Source of the DNA: Agarivorans litoreus
GTDB taxonomy: Bacteria; Pseudomonadota; Gammaproteobacteria; Enterobacterales; Celerinatantimonadaceae
DNA length: 64,000 bases
Assembly: GCF_019649015.1 (NCBI RefSeq)
Contig: NZ_BLPI01000001.1
Location: 2,021,001 to 2,085,000 of the forward strand
Direction of reading: 5' to 3'
The first letter of the stretch is position 1, and each line of letters opens with the position of its first letter. Position numbers and translations under genes: made by a program. The notes under the pieces are model-generated. The model had not been told where the DNA came from. It searched no databases and saw nothing but the letters and a program-made list of their open reading frames with translations. Below are positions 44,669-53,226 of this stretch, one piece after another.

Positions 44669-45409
44669 CTAAGCTTGCGCTTCTTCGTCATCTTTACGCA
44701 CATAAAAGCGCGCAAAGAACAATCCCACTTCAAACAGCAACCACATTGGCAACGCCAACAAGGTTTGTGAAATAACATCTGGTGGGGTTAGCAACATGCC
44801 CACCACAAAGGCCCCCACAATTACGTATGGGCGCTTGCTGCGCAGCTTTTCAGGCGTGGTGGCTCCCGACCAGCATAACAACATGGTAGCGATGGGAATT
44901 TCAAAGGCTAAACCAAAAGCAAAAAACAGCTTAAGTACAAAATCCAAATAGTTGGAGATGTCGGTAGCAATGGTTACACCCTCTGGTGCTACCGCAGTAA
45001 AAAAAGCAAATGCCAGTGGAAATACCACATAAAAGGCGAACGCCACGCCTGCGTAAAACAACAAGCCTGAGCCAAACACTAAGGGGATTAGCAGCTTGCG
45101 CTCGTGCTGATACAAACCCGGTGCAATAAAGCCCCAAGCTTGCGCTAACAAATAGGGCATGGCTAAAAATACCGAAGCCACCAAAGTTAGTTTTATCGGG
45201 GTAAAAAACGGCGCAGCAACATCGGTAGCAATCATGCTGGCGTTTTCTGGCATTACGCTTAACAAAGGCTCGGCGAGCAAAGCGTAAATGTCGTTAGCAA
45301 AATACACTAGGCAGAGAAAAATTAGCAAACAAGCCAATACTCCACGTAACAAGCGATTGCGTAACTCAACTAAATGCTCAATTAAGGGCTGCGCAGGGGC
45401 GTCACTCAT
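44669..45409 (-). CDS. tatC: Sec-independent translocase subunit TatC
   Basis: Six-helix membrane core of the twin-arginine translocase, which binds the RR signal peptide. 246 residues; [13 protein letters not shown] at residues 10-22 carries the conserved N-terminal Glu and Arg, [12 protein letters not shown] the conserved cytoplasmic loop Glu, and ITPPDVISQ-like [10 protein letters not shown] ends the last periplasmic loop. Starts 3 bp after tatB. Confidence 0.96.
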   Translation of the reverse strand: MSDAPAQPLIEHLVELRNRLLRGVLACLLIFLCLVYFANDIYALLAEPLLSVMPENASMIATDVAAPFFTPIKLTLVASVFLAMPYLLAQAWGFIAPGLYQHERKLLIPLVFGSGLLFYAGVAFAFYVVFPLAFAFFTAVAPEGVTIATDISNYLDFVLKLFFAFGLAFEIPIATMLLCWSGATTPEKLRSKRPYVIVGAFVVGMLLTPPDVISQTLLALPMWLLFEVGLFFARFYVRKDDEEAQA

Positions 45410-45412
45410 AGC

Positions 45413-45796
45413 TTATTTTTTATCTTCTTGGCTGGATTCAGGTGGCGGATCACTGGGCATAGTTACCGTGTCGGCCTCGTGTTGATTTTGCTCTGGTGCA
45501 CTCTTTTGATAAGGGCGAGTCACCGATTCGGCGCGGGCTTTTAAGGTTTCGAAAGATTCACTTAAATCACCATTAAGCGACTCAAGACCTTGCTGCTCGG
45601 CTTTTTTAAGGTTTTGGTGAAGCTCGTCTAGCTCAAGCTCCTGCTTAAGCTCGGTAGTTACCGAAGACACCGACTGCTTTACCTTACGCACCACCGCCAA
45701 CACACTACGAATAGCGCCTGGCAAGCGTTCAGGGCCAAGTATCACTAAGCCCATCACCGAGATAAGGATTAACTCCCAAAACCCAATATCAAACAT
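45413..45796 (-). CDS. tatB: Sec-independent translocase subunit TatB
   Basis: 127 residues: N-terminal membrane helix (FWELILISVMGLVILGPERLPGAI, with the TatB Glu/Pro hinge GPERLP), an amphipathic helix, and an acidic glutamine-rich disordered C-terminus. Works with TatC in signal-peptide recognition. Two bp after tatA. Confidence 0.95.
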   Translation of the reverse strand: MFDIGFWELILISVMGLVILGPERLPGAIRSVLAVVRKVKQSVSSVTTELKQELELDELHQNLKKAEQQGLESLNGDLSESFETLKARAESVTRPYQKSAPEQNQHEADTVTMPSDPPPESSQEDKK

Positions 45797-45798
45797 GC

Positions 45799-46035
45799 TT
45801 AGCCTTGCTGTTGGTCTTTGCTTTTAGCGGTTTCTTCAGCTTGCTCTTTGTTTTGAGCAAGTTGTTCTGGTGTAGATTTTTCAGCCGTTTTGCTTTCATC
45901 GTCGTTCATGGCATTTTTAAAACCTTTTACTGCAGAACCTAGGTCTCCACCCATGTTACGCAGTTTTTTGGTTCCAAATAGCAACACCACAATTACCGCT
46001 ACGATCAACAGTTGCCAAATACTAATTCCACCCAT
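45799..46035 (-). CDS. tatA: Sec-independent translocase subunit TatA
   Basis: 78 residues: [33 protein letters not shown], the typical short membrane helix, FGTKKL hinge and amphipathic helix of the pore-forming subunit, then a charged tail. First of tatA-tatB-tatC-tatD, 45 bp after ubiB. No second tatE-like gene is in the window. Confidence 0.96.
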   Translation of the reverse strand: MGGISIWQLLIVAVIVVLLFGTKKLRNMGGDLGSAVKGFKNAMNDDESKTAEKSTPEQLAQNKEQAEETAKSKDQQQG

Positions 46036-46080
46036 CTGTTTTTCCTTTTCCTATTCTGCTTAGCCACAATGGCTATATAT

Positions 46081-47709
46081 CTATTTTAGTTGTCGCCAAC
46101 TCATTAACCCAACAAACCCACTACTTATTGCCAAGGCTATCGATACCATCGGTAAACTTGGGTAAAGCAAAGCTGCCGAAATCAAACTTGAAGCGGCTGC
46201 CAAGGCTAAAATTAAACTACGCTGGCGCTGTTTTTGTTGCTGCAAATACTGTGCGGTAAATTGCTGAAACTTAAGCTGCTGTTGCTTTGCCAATTGCAGG
46301 TTATCATAAACCAACTCTGGTAAATGCGGCAGCGTTTCCAACCAGTAAGGCGCCTTTTCTTTAAAGGCAGTAAATACTGCCTCTGGCCCCACTTGTTTGC
46401 GCATCCAACGTTCTAAAAAGGGTTTAGCGGTTGCCCACAAATCCAATTCTGGATAAAGCTGACGCCCTAAACCTTCTATGTATAACAAGGTTTTCTGTAA
46501 CAATACCAACTGCGGCTGAACTTCCATATTGAAGCGACGCGCTGTATTAAACAAATTCAATAGTACGTGACCAAAGGAAATCTCTGATAGCGGCTTGGCA
46601 AAAATAGGCTCACACACGGTGCGAATTGCAGCCTCAAACTCTTCCACTTTGGTATCTGCTGGCACCCAACCAGAATCTACATGTAACTGGGCCACCTTGT
46701 GATAATCGCGATTAAAAAATGCCAAAAAGTTTTCTGCTAAATAGCGCTGATCTTCCTTATTCAAGGTGCCCACAATGCCACAATCAATACCTATGTATTG
46801 CGGGTCTTCTGGGTGCTCGCGTGATACAAAAATATTCCCTGGATGCATATCCGCATGGAAAAAGCTGTCTCTGAATACCTGAGTAAAGAACACTTCCACA
46901 CCACGCTCAGCCAATAGTTTCATATTGGTGTTTTGCGCTGTTAACTCATCAATGTTGGCAACAGGGATACCGTAAATACGTTCCATAACCAACAAGGTCT
47001 TGCGGCAATGATCACTGTACACCTCTGGAACATACAGCTCTTTTGCGTCAGTAAAATTACGGCGTAGCTGAATAGCGTTAGAAGCTTCGCGCGCTAGATC
47101 TAATTCATCAACAATGGTTTTTCGGTATTCTTCTACCACTTCTTTTGGACGCAAGCGGCGACCATCAGCAAAAAATAGGGCAAAGAAGCCAGCAACCCGC
47201 TGCATTAAGGCAATGTCTGAGAGAATAGTTCGCTCAATGCCAGGGCGAATAACTTTAAGCACCACCTCTTGGCCATTTTCTTTTAAGGTGGCGGTATGTA
47301 CTTGGGCAATAGAGGCCGATGCCAAGGGCTGCATTTCAAAGTCATCAAACAGCTCGTCAATAGGGCGCTCTAAAGCCAACTCAATTTGTTGTTTAGCTAG
47401 CTCGCCAGAAAACGGAGACACTTGGTCTTGCAGCAAAGCTAGCTCATCGGCGATATCGGGCGGTAACAAGTCGCGACGGGTCGACATCATTTGGCCAAAT
47501 TTTATGAATACTGGCCCTAACTCTTCCATCGCCATGCGGATACGGGCACCGGCAGAGTCATTTTTATGCTGATTACGCCACCAAAACACCATACTGCGCA
47601 GTAAACGTAGCGGCCAAGGCCAAAAACGCTTAGGTAACAGTTGGTCGATACCATAACGACAAAGGGTGCGGTTTATTTGACGAAAGCGCGCAAACTCCTT
47701 GGGCGTCAT
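46081..47709 (-). CDS. ubiB: Ubiquinone biosynthesis ATPase/kinase-like protein UbiB
   Basis: 542 residues of the ABC1/ADCK atypical kinase family needed for ubiquinone synthesis. Visible are the KxGQ motif ([16 protein letters not shown]), the alanine-rich loop replacing the glycine loop ([13 protein letters not shown]), VVLKVIRPG, and the catalytic [11 protein letters not shown] and IDCGIVG motifs. Two C-terminal membrane helices ([33 protein letters not shown]). Starts with a 4-bp overlap of ubiJ. Confidence 0.95.
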   Translation of the reverse strand: MTPKEFARFRQINRTLCRYGIDQLLPKRFWPWPLRLLRSMVFWWRNQHKNDSAGARIRMAMEELGPVFIKFGQMMSTRRDLLPPDIADELALLQDQVSPFSGELAKQQIELALERPIDELFDDFEMQPLASASIAQVHTATLKENGQEVVLKVIRPGIERTILSDIALMQRVAGFFALFFADGRRLRPKEVVEEYRKTIVDELDLAREASNAIQLRRNFTDAKELYVPEVYSDHCRKTLLVMERIYGIPVANIDELTAQNTNMKLLAERGVEVFFTQVFRDSFFHADMHPGNIFVSREHPEDPQYIGIDCGIVGTLNKEDQRYLAENFLAFFNRDYHKVAQLHVDSGWVPADTKVEEFEAAIRTVCEPIFAKPLSEISFGHVLLNLFNTARRFNMEVQPQLVLLQKTLLYIEGLGRQLYPELDLWATAKPFLERWMRKQVGPEAVFTAFKEKAPYWLETLPHLPELVYDNLQLAKQQQLKFQQFTAQYLQQQKQRQRSLILALAAASSLISAALLYPSLPMVSIALAISSGFVGLMSWRQLK

Positions 47710-48305
47710 TTACTTAAACCCTCAATGCGCAAGGCTAGTTTATCGAGATCCTTACTCATGGCTTGAACTTGCTGCTGCCAGCTTTGGTATTCCAATTGCC
47801 CCACCAGCAAACCCCATTCTTCACTGGCTATTTCATTTATCTTTGCTGGAGTTTTATTCAATACACTTTTAAGCACTTGCGCCACCGTGCGACTTTTAGA
47901 CACCACTTGGTAAGCGGCCACATCGCCAATGCGCTGCGATAGTTTCTCTTCAAAATCTGGGTCTAGCTGCAAAAACAAATCGGCAAACTGTTGAGCAAGT
48001 TTAATGTCACCTTCGAGTTGCAACTTATCTTGTTTAATTAAACTAGGGATTTTGTCGGCTTGTTTTAACTCCGCCAAGGTAAACAACGACATGCTTAAAC
48101 TGCAATCGGGCTCTGCCTCATATTGATTAAGCACATCCAGCTGCTGTTCGCTAATCACGAAGTAAAAACACGGTAGCGGCGTTATTTTAATCGCTAACAC
48201 TTTACCCGCTAATTGGCCACGGCGCGCTTCACTGGATTCATCCAGCGCCAATACTTGGTTGCTGAGGGCTTCTACACCAGCACTAATTAAAGACGATAAG
48301 GGCAT
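47706..48305 (-). CDS. ubiJ: Ubiquinone biosynthesis accessory factor UbiJ (SCP2 domain)
   Basis: 199 residues; N-terminal SCP2-type lipid-binding domain (residues about 15-115, with [19 protein letters not shown]) and a C-terminal coiled coil. Known to organise the soluble Ubi metabolon by binding lipid intermediates. Located between ubiE and ubiB, 9 bp after ubiE, the canonical gammaproteobacterial order. Confidence 0.92.
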   Translation of the reverse strand: MPLSSLISAGVEALSNQVLALDESSEARRGQLAGKVLAIKITPLPCFYFVISEQQLDVLNQYEAEPDCSLSMSLFTLAELKQADKIPSLIKQDKLQLEGDIKLAQQFADLFLQLDPDFEEKLSQRIGDVAAYQVVSKSRTVAQVLKSVLNKTPAKINEIASEEWGLLVGQLEYQSWQQQVQAMSKDLDKLALRIEGLSK

Positions 48306-48314
48306 AGCGGCCTC

Positions 48315-49067
48315 TTAAAACTTATAACCACGATGCAGCGCAACTACACCACCGGTTAAATTGTAATATTCCGCACCTTCAAAACCCGCTTGCTGCATCA
48401 TCTCTTTCAGCGTGTCTTGGTCAGGGTGCATACGAATAGATTCCGCCAAGTATTGATAGCTCTCGGCATCATTGGCAATCAGCTGGCCCATTTTAGGTAA
48501 TAAATGGAAAGAATAGGCGTCATAGACTTTGCTCACCGCTTCAAGCTCTGGCTTCGAGAACTCTAGCACCAGCAAACGTCCGCCAGGTTTTAATACGCGA
48601 TACATAGAACGCAATGCAGCGTCTTTATCGGTAACGTTACGCAGGCCAAAGCTAATGGTGATCGCATCAAAAGTATTATCAGGAAATGGCAGGGCTTCGG
48701 CATTGGCTTGAACATAGCGCACATTGCCTACGATACCTTTATCACGCAATTTGCTGCGGCCCATTTTGAGCATCGAGTCATTAATATCGGCTAATACCAC
48801 CTCGCCTTTACTGCCCACAATACGTGAGAACTTAGCGGTTAAATCGCCGGTTCCACCAGCCAAATCTAACACTTTTTGACCAGGGCGAACGCCGCTACAA
48901 TCAATAGTGAAACGCTTCCATAAACGGTGAATACCACCCGACATAAGGTCATTCATTACGTCGTATTTGGCGGCAACCGAATGAAATACATCAGCGACAA
49001 GGTTTACCTTTTCATCGCGATTAACGGTTTTATAGCCAAAATGGGTAGTGTCTTGCTCAGCGCTCAT
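48315..49067 (-). CDS. ubiE: Ubiquinone/menaquinone C-methyltransferase
   Basis: 250-residue SAM-dependent methyltransferase of quinone synthesis. [29 protein letters not shown] and the SAM site [15 protein letters not shown] are diagnostic, as are [17 protein letters not shown] and LVLEFSKP. First gene of the ubiE-ubiJ-ubiB-tatABCD run. Confidence 0.97.
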   Translation of the reverse strand: MSAEQDTTHFGYKTVNRDEKVNLVADVFHSVAAKYDVMNDLMSGGIHRLWKRFTIDCSGVRPGQKVLDLAGGTGDLTAKFSRIVGSKGEVVLADINDSMLKMGRSKLRDKGIVGNVRYVQANAEALPFPDNTFDAITISFGLRNVTDKDAALRSMYRVLKPGGRLLVLEFSKPELEAVSKVYDAYSFHLLPKMGQLIANDAESYQYLAESIRMHPDQDTLKEMMQQAGFEGAEYYNLTGGVVALHRGYKF

Positions 49068-49210
49068 GTTTGCTTCCTACTTATGCGGTGTGTCGCTAGT
49101 GTACTGTAGCTGAGCTAATGCTCCAACACTTGCGAGAAATCGCTTATAGATTTTGTAAAAAAATGAGTGCTTCAGCCTCGGTGAACTCTTAAAAACACGG
49201 AAGAATAAAC

Positions 49211-49233
49211 AAAAAGCGCCCCACAGGGCGCTT
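49211..49233 (-). terminator. Rho-independent terminator
   Basis: Perfect stem AAGCGCCC / GGGCGCTT, four-base loop, T-run on the minus strand; 4 bp after the stop of the 94-residue gene. Confidence 0.88.
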
Positions 49234-49236
49234 AGT

Positions 49237-49521
49237 TTACGTCTCTATTTTTACAGTTTTCTGTCGTGTGCGCCAAGCTTTGTGGCTAGTTTGCTGCTTA
49301 AGCTCTTTGGCTTTAGTGGCTGGCTCGGCTTGTTTAACTTTGGCTCTAAATCGACCATCGGGATCGGCACCAATATCTTTAGCAATGTGGGCGTTTATAC
49401 CCTCTACTCGCCAGCTTTGTTGGCGTTGTTGCTTAAGCCATTGCTGGACCTCTAAATGTGCTTGGTAGCGCAATAACAACTCTACAGTAAAGCTTAGTAC
49501 GCGAATTTTAAGTGACATCAT
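49237..49521 (-). CDS. Small basic protein with DUF1127-like motif
   Basis: 94 residues; AAGGAG lies eight bases before the ATG and a strong terminator follows, so it is a real gene. VELLLRYQAHLEVQQWLKQQRQQSWRVEGINAHIAKDIGADPDGRF resembles the DUF1127 pattern (a W/R-rich helix, then H-x3-DIG), followed by a basic tail. DUF1127 proteins can bind RNA or regulate phosphate and carbon uptake. The assignment is tentative. Confidence 0.65.
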   Translation of the reverse strand: MMSLKIRVLSFTVELLLRYQAHLEVQQWLKQQRQQSWRVEGINAHIAKDIGADPDGRFRAKVKQAEPATKAKELKQQTSHKAWRTRQKTVKIET

Positions 49522-50281
49522 GTCTCGTTCTCCTTGATAGAGAGCGAAGTGACACAGTTAAGATAGGGTGTAAATTTAGAATTCCTTCACTGCGACACTT
49601 CGCAGCTCGGGTAAAATTGGTAGGTAACTCAATCTTAAATTAGCTGCATAGCCTTGCATTTCGCATCGCGGGTTTAATGTGACCAACGCGAACCGAGATA
49701 AAAGACAGAAGTCGGGCTGAGCGATATGCTGAACATAAACAATGTTTCATTGTTGCCTCGACCTAAGCAGTAAGAGATTGAACACATAACATAGCGTGAG
49801 CTTGCTCAAGTAACAAGCTGCTTAATAAACATTTTTTTAAGTTTTTTGTCAGCGCTTTAAGCAGCAGAATATCTACTAAAAACAAACGATTATTTCAGAT
49901 TAAAACACTAAAAATCTTATTTTAAATTACAATTAATCTAGTGATTGGCAGTTAGCTTGATTTACTAGTTTGATAAGAGAAATGAAGACAATACGCGTTA
50001 ATTAAAACCCTTGCTGGCATAGCGTAATGATAGCTGGAACGTCACCACCACTAAGGAATAGCTCAATTACACATTAGTTAACTAATCCCCATTTAACTGA
50101 CGCCAAAGATTGTTAACAATCTCACTCCCCACTCGTATTTTGTAAACAAAACCCTGCTTAAACAGGCTTTTTAAGGCCATTAAACTAAAGTATAAGCAAA
50201 AATTGTCGACAATAATTTGATCGGAGCGCAACATACGATCTACACTGTGCAACATTCAAGCAACCTGAGTGTAACCAGTAC
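49522..50281. other. Gap upstream of the methylcitrate operon
   Basis: About 760 bp with no credible gene. It contains a perfect short hairpin (AACAATG-TTT-CATTGTT, about 49738-49754) and, close to the regulator, a GntR-type operator at 50202-50213. The promoters for the leftward small gene and the rightward prp operon must lie here. No mobile element ends were recognised. Confidence 0.4.
50202..50213. promoter_or_regulatory. Candidate operator of the GntR-type methylcitrate regulator
   Basis: Perfect 12-bp palindrome ATTGTCGACAAT, 69 bp before the regulator start. The TTGTCGACAA core has the spacing of GntR/FadR-subfamily dyads. The same 12 bases recur inside the regulator gene. Confidence 0.6.
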
Positions 50282-51025
50282 ATGTCTCAACTTAGCCCCA
50301 GCAAATCGCTCAGCGACAAACAGAATTTACTCTCGCAGAACTTAAGCGATACCTTAATTGAAGCCATAGTGAGCGGCCAAATAGCTCAAGGGCAAAAGAT
50401 CTCTGAGCCAGAATTAGCAAGGCATTACGGTGTTAGCAGAGGCCCGTTGCGCGAAGCAATCCTTAAATTACAAGGAATGGGATTGGTTGAACGAGTACCA
50501 CACGTTGGCGCTCGAGTGGTGCAACTAAACCAGCAGCAACTGTTAGATATTTACTCGGTGCGCGAAGCACTAGAGGGTATGGCTTGTCGCTTAGCTGCAG
50601 AGCAATTGTCGACAATTCAACTTGAAGAGTTAAAAACCTTACTTGAACACCATCAAAGTTACCTGCAACAACACCAAGGTAAAGCCTATTTTGAACAACA
50701 AGGTGATTTCGATTTTCACTATCTGATCATTAAAGGCAGCGCGAACCAACGCTTAGTGAATCTGCTATGTGATGAGCTCTATCATTTACTGCGCATGTAT
50801 CGCTATCAAGCCGCCAAACAAGTTTCGCGCCCAGAGCGCGCCTTAAAGGAACACTGGGCGATTTGGCAAGCACTAGCCGATCGTGATGGTGAACTCGCCG
50901 AATTACTGATGCGTCGCCACATTGCTCGCGCACGCAAAGCCATAGAACAACACCACCCAAATACCCAGACCGACCAAAGCTTAGAAGCCACCGCTTCGGC
51001 AAATCAAATTCAAGGAGTGAACTAA
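50282..51025 (+). CDS. GntR-family transcriptional regulator of the methylcitrate operon
   Basis: 247 residues. N-terminal winged helix ([43 protein letters not shown], about residues 40-80) and an FCD-type ligand domain ([23 protein letters not shown]-like; [16 protein letters not shown]-like [12 protein letters not shown]). First gene of the operon; its stop overlaps the prpB start (TAATG). Expected to repress prp until 2-methylcitrate or a related acid binds. It is not the sigma-54 PrpR of enterobacteria. Confidence 0.9.
   Translation: MSQLSPSKSLSDKQNLLSQNLSDTLIEAIVSGQIAQGQKISEPELARHYGVSRGPLREAILKLQGMGLVERVPHVGARVVQLNQQQLLDIYSVREALEGMACRLAAEQLSTIQLEELKTLLEHHQSYLQQHQGKAYFEQQGDFDFHYLIIKGSANQRLVNLLCDELYHLLRMYRYQAAKQVSRPERALKEHWAIWQALADRDGELAELLMRRHIARARKAIEQHHPNTQTDQSLEATASANQIQGVN
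50604..50617. promoter_or_regulatory. Intragenic copy of the GntR-type palindrome
   Basis: Perfect 14-bp palindrome AATTGTCGACAATT inside the regulator coding sequence, containing the same 12-base core as the upstream site about 400 bp away. It could support looping or roadblock autoregulation, or be coincidental. Confidence 0.4.
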
Positions 51026-51909
51026 TGAGCAGCTCAAAACTCTCGCCCGGCGCACGCTTTCGCCAAGCGGTAAGCCAACAAAACCCATTACAAATTGTTG
51101 GCACTATTAACCCCTACTGCGCCATGATGGCACAGCGCGAAGGCCACCAAGCTATTTACCTCTCAGGTGGCGGAATTGCCAATGCCTCATACGGTTTACC
51201 CGATCTTGGCATTACTACCATGAATGACGTGCTAGAAGATGTTCGCCGAATTACCGCCGCCTGTGATTTACCCTTGCTGGTAGACATAGATGTAGGTTTT
51301 GGCGGCGCATTTAATATTGCTCGCACCGTAAAAGAAATGATCCGCTCCGATGCCGCCGCCGTGCACATGGAAGACCAAGTTGCGCAAAAACGCTGTGGCC
51401 ACCGCCCCAATAAAGCCATTGTTTCTAGCCAAGAAATGGTTGACCGTATTAAAGCCGCAGTAGATGCCCGCGTTGATCCAGAATTTGTGGTAATGGCCCG
51501 CACCGACGCCCTGCAAATAGAAGGCATGGGAGGTGCTATTGAACGCGCTTGCCAATATGTTGAAGCTGGCGCCGATATGATCTTCCCCGAAGCCATGCTC
51601 ACGCTTGAGCAATACCAACAATTTGCCGACGCAGTAAAAGTGCCGATTTTGGCCAATATTACTGAGTTTGGCCAAACCCCATTATTTAGTGGCGAAGAGC
51701 TAGCGAGTGTAGGTGTAGATATGGTGCTTTACCCACTATCGGCCTTTAGAGCAATGAACCAAGCCGCAGTAAATGTATATCGTAGCTTACGTGAAAATGG
51801 CCACCAGCGTGATGTTGTTAACAGCATGCAAACCCGCGCAGAGCTCTATGACTACTTGGGCTACCACGACTACGAACAAAAACTAGACCAATTATTTAAG
51901 CAGGATTAA
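51025..51909 (+). CDS. prpB: 2-methylisocitrate lyase
   Basis: Cleaves 2-methylisocitrate to pyruvate and succinate in propionate breakdown. 294 residues of the isocitrate-lyase/PEP-mutase fold: [24 protein letters not shown] (metal Asp), the catalytic loop [12 protein letters not shown] and MARTDAL are visible. Length and loop match PrpB. ATG overlaps the regulator stop by one base. Confidence 0.97.
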   Translation: MSSSKLSPGARFRQAVSQQNPLQIVGTINPYCAMMAQREGHQAIYLSGGGIANASYGLPDLGITTMNDVLEDVRRITAACDLPLLVDIDVGFGGAFNIARTVKEMIRSDAAAVHMEDQVAQKRCGHRPNKAIVSSQEMVDRIKAAVDARVDPEFVVMARTDALQIEGMGGAIERACQYVEAGADMIFPEAMLTLEQYQQFADAVKVPILANITEFGQTPLFSGEELASVGVDMVLYPLSAFRAMNQAAVNVYRSLRENGHQRDVVNSMQTRAELYDYLGYHDYEQKLDQLFKQD

Positions 51910-52037
51910 TAAACCCCAACTACGTGAACGGACTTAGCCAGCCAAACCAAGATTTAGCGGCTAAGCCACTATTAACAAGCCAAAAATACGCGCATCAGAC
52001 GCCACGCTTGTTAACCAAAGGAATGAAGGAGAACATC

Positions 52038-53165
52038 ATGGTACAAAAAGCTTTAGGAGGCGCAGGCTTACGAGGCCAGAGCGCAGGCGAAACCAAATTA
52101 TGTACAGTTGGCCAAAGTGGTTCTGGGCTTACCTATTGTGGTTACGATATCAGTGAGTTGGCCGAGCAAGCGACCTTTGAAGAAGTGGCTTATTTGTTAT
52201 TTCAAGGCGAGCTACCTAATCGCGACCAACTAGCTGCGTATCACGACACCTTGCACAATCTACGTGAGTTGCCCGATGCGCTTAAAGCGGTATTAGAGCT
52301 TATTCCCGCAGATGCTCACCCAATGGATGTTATGCGTACTGGGGTTTCTATGCTGGGTAACTTAGAAACCGAAGCCAGCTTTGCAGAGCAACAGCAACAC
52401 ACTGACCGTTTATTAGCGACCTTGCCGGGCATTATCTGTTACTGGTATCGCTTTAGTCACCACGGCGTGCGTATCTCCACCCAAAGTTCGGCTAAGTCTA
52501 TTGCTGGGCATTTCTTAGAATTATTGCATGGCCAACCTGCCGATCCACTCCACGAACAAGTAATGCAATGCTCACTGATTTTATACGCTGAGCATGAATT
52601 TAACGCCTCCACCTTTACTGGCCGAGTGATTGCTTCCACTCTGTCGGATATTCACTCTGCTGTTTCGGGTGCGATTGGTGCCTTACGCGGGCCACTACAT
52701 GGTGGCGCCAATGAGGCCGCCATGGCAATGATTGAAAATTGGACCAGCGCTGAACAAGCTGAAACTGAAATCATGGCCATGTTAGCCCGCAAAGACAAAA
52801 TCATGGGTTTTGGTCATGCCATTTATCGCACCAGCGATCCACGCAACGCGCTGATTAAAGCCTGGTCGAAAAAGTTAAGCGAAGCCACTGGCGATCAGCA
52901 CCTTTATGCCGTATCCGAGCGAGTAGAAGCGGTAATGTGGCGCGAAAAAGAACTGTTTTGTAATGCAGACTTTTTCCATGCCAGCGCTTACCACTTCATG
53001 AATATTCCCACGCCACTGTTTACGCCAATTTTTGTTTGCTCACGGGTAAGCGGCTGGGCTGCACATATTATGGAACAGCGTGCAAATAACCGGATTATTC
53101 GCCCCAGCGCCGACTACACCGGTAGCGAGCCTCGCAGCTATGTACCGCTTGAGCAGCGCGACTAG
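52038..53165 (+). CDS. prpC: 2-methylcitrate synthase
   Basis: Condenses propionyl-CoA with oxaloacetate. 375 residues from ATG 52038 with an AAGGAG site eight bases upstream; the frame extends to 51924 but the extra residues are unconserved. Citrate-synthase fold: GLTYCGYDISELA, HPMDVMRTGVSMLG, the catalytic histidines in GALRGPLHGGANEAAM and IMGFGHAIYRTSDPRN, and a C-terminal EPRSYVPLEQR. Confidence 0.97.
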   Translation: MVQKALGGAGLRGQSAGETKLCTVGQSGSGLTYCGYDISELAEQATFEEVAYLLFQGELPNRDQLAAYHDTLHNLRELPDALKAVLELIPADAHPMDVMRTGVSMLGNLETEASFAEQQQHTDRLLATLPGIICYWYRFSHHGVRISTQSSAKSIAGHFLELLHGQPADPLHEQVMQCSLILYAEHEFNASTFTGRVIASTLSDIHSAVSGAIGALRGPLHGGANEAAMAMIENWTSAEQAETEIMAMLARKDKIMGFGHAIYRTSDPRNALIKAWSKKLSEATGDQHLYAVSERVEAVMWREKELFCNADFFHASAYHFMNIPTPLFTPIFVCSRVSGWAAHIMEQRANNRIIRPSADYTGSEPRSYVPLEQRD

Positions 53166-53226
53166 TTTTTGCCAGTAAGTGGAGCCCGGTGCTCCACTGC
53201 CTTCCCTTTTTGCTGTGGAAACGCTT

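Noticed and set aside
47114-47572. 152-codon plus-strand frame opposite ubiB
   Set aside because: Antisense shadow; serine/arginine-rich and unconserved in appearance.
49522-50281. Mobile element or small gene in the 760-bp gap
   Set aside because: No paired inverted repeats and no frame with a ribosome site beyond a 15-codon stretch.
51156-51656. 166-codon minus-strand frame opposite prpB
   Set aside because: Shadow frame inside a strongly recognised gene; composition is not protein-like.
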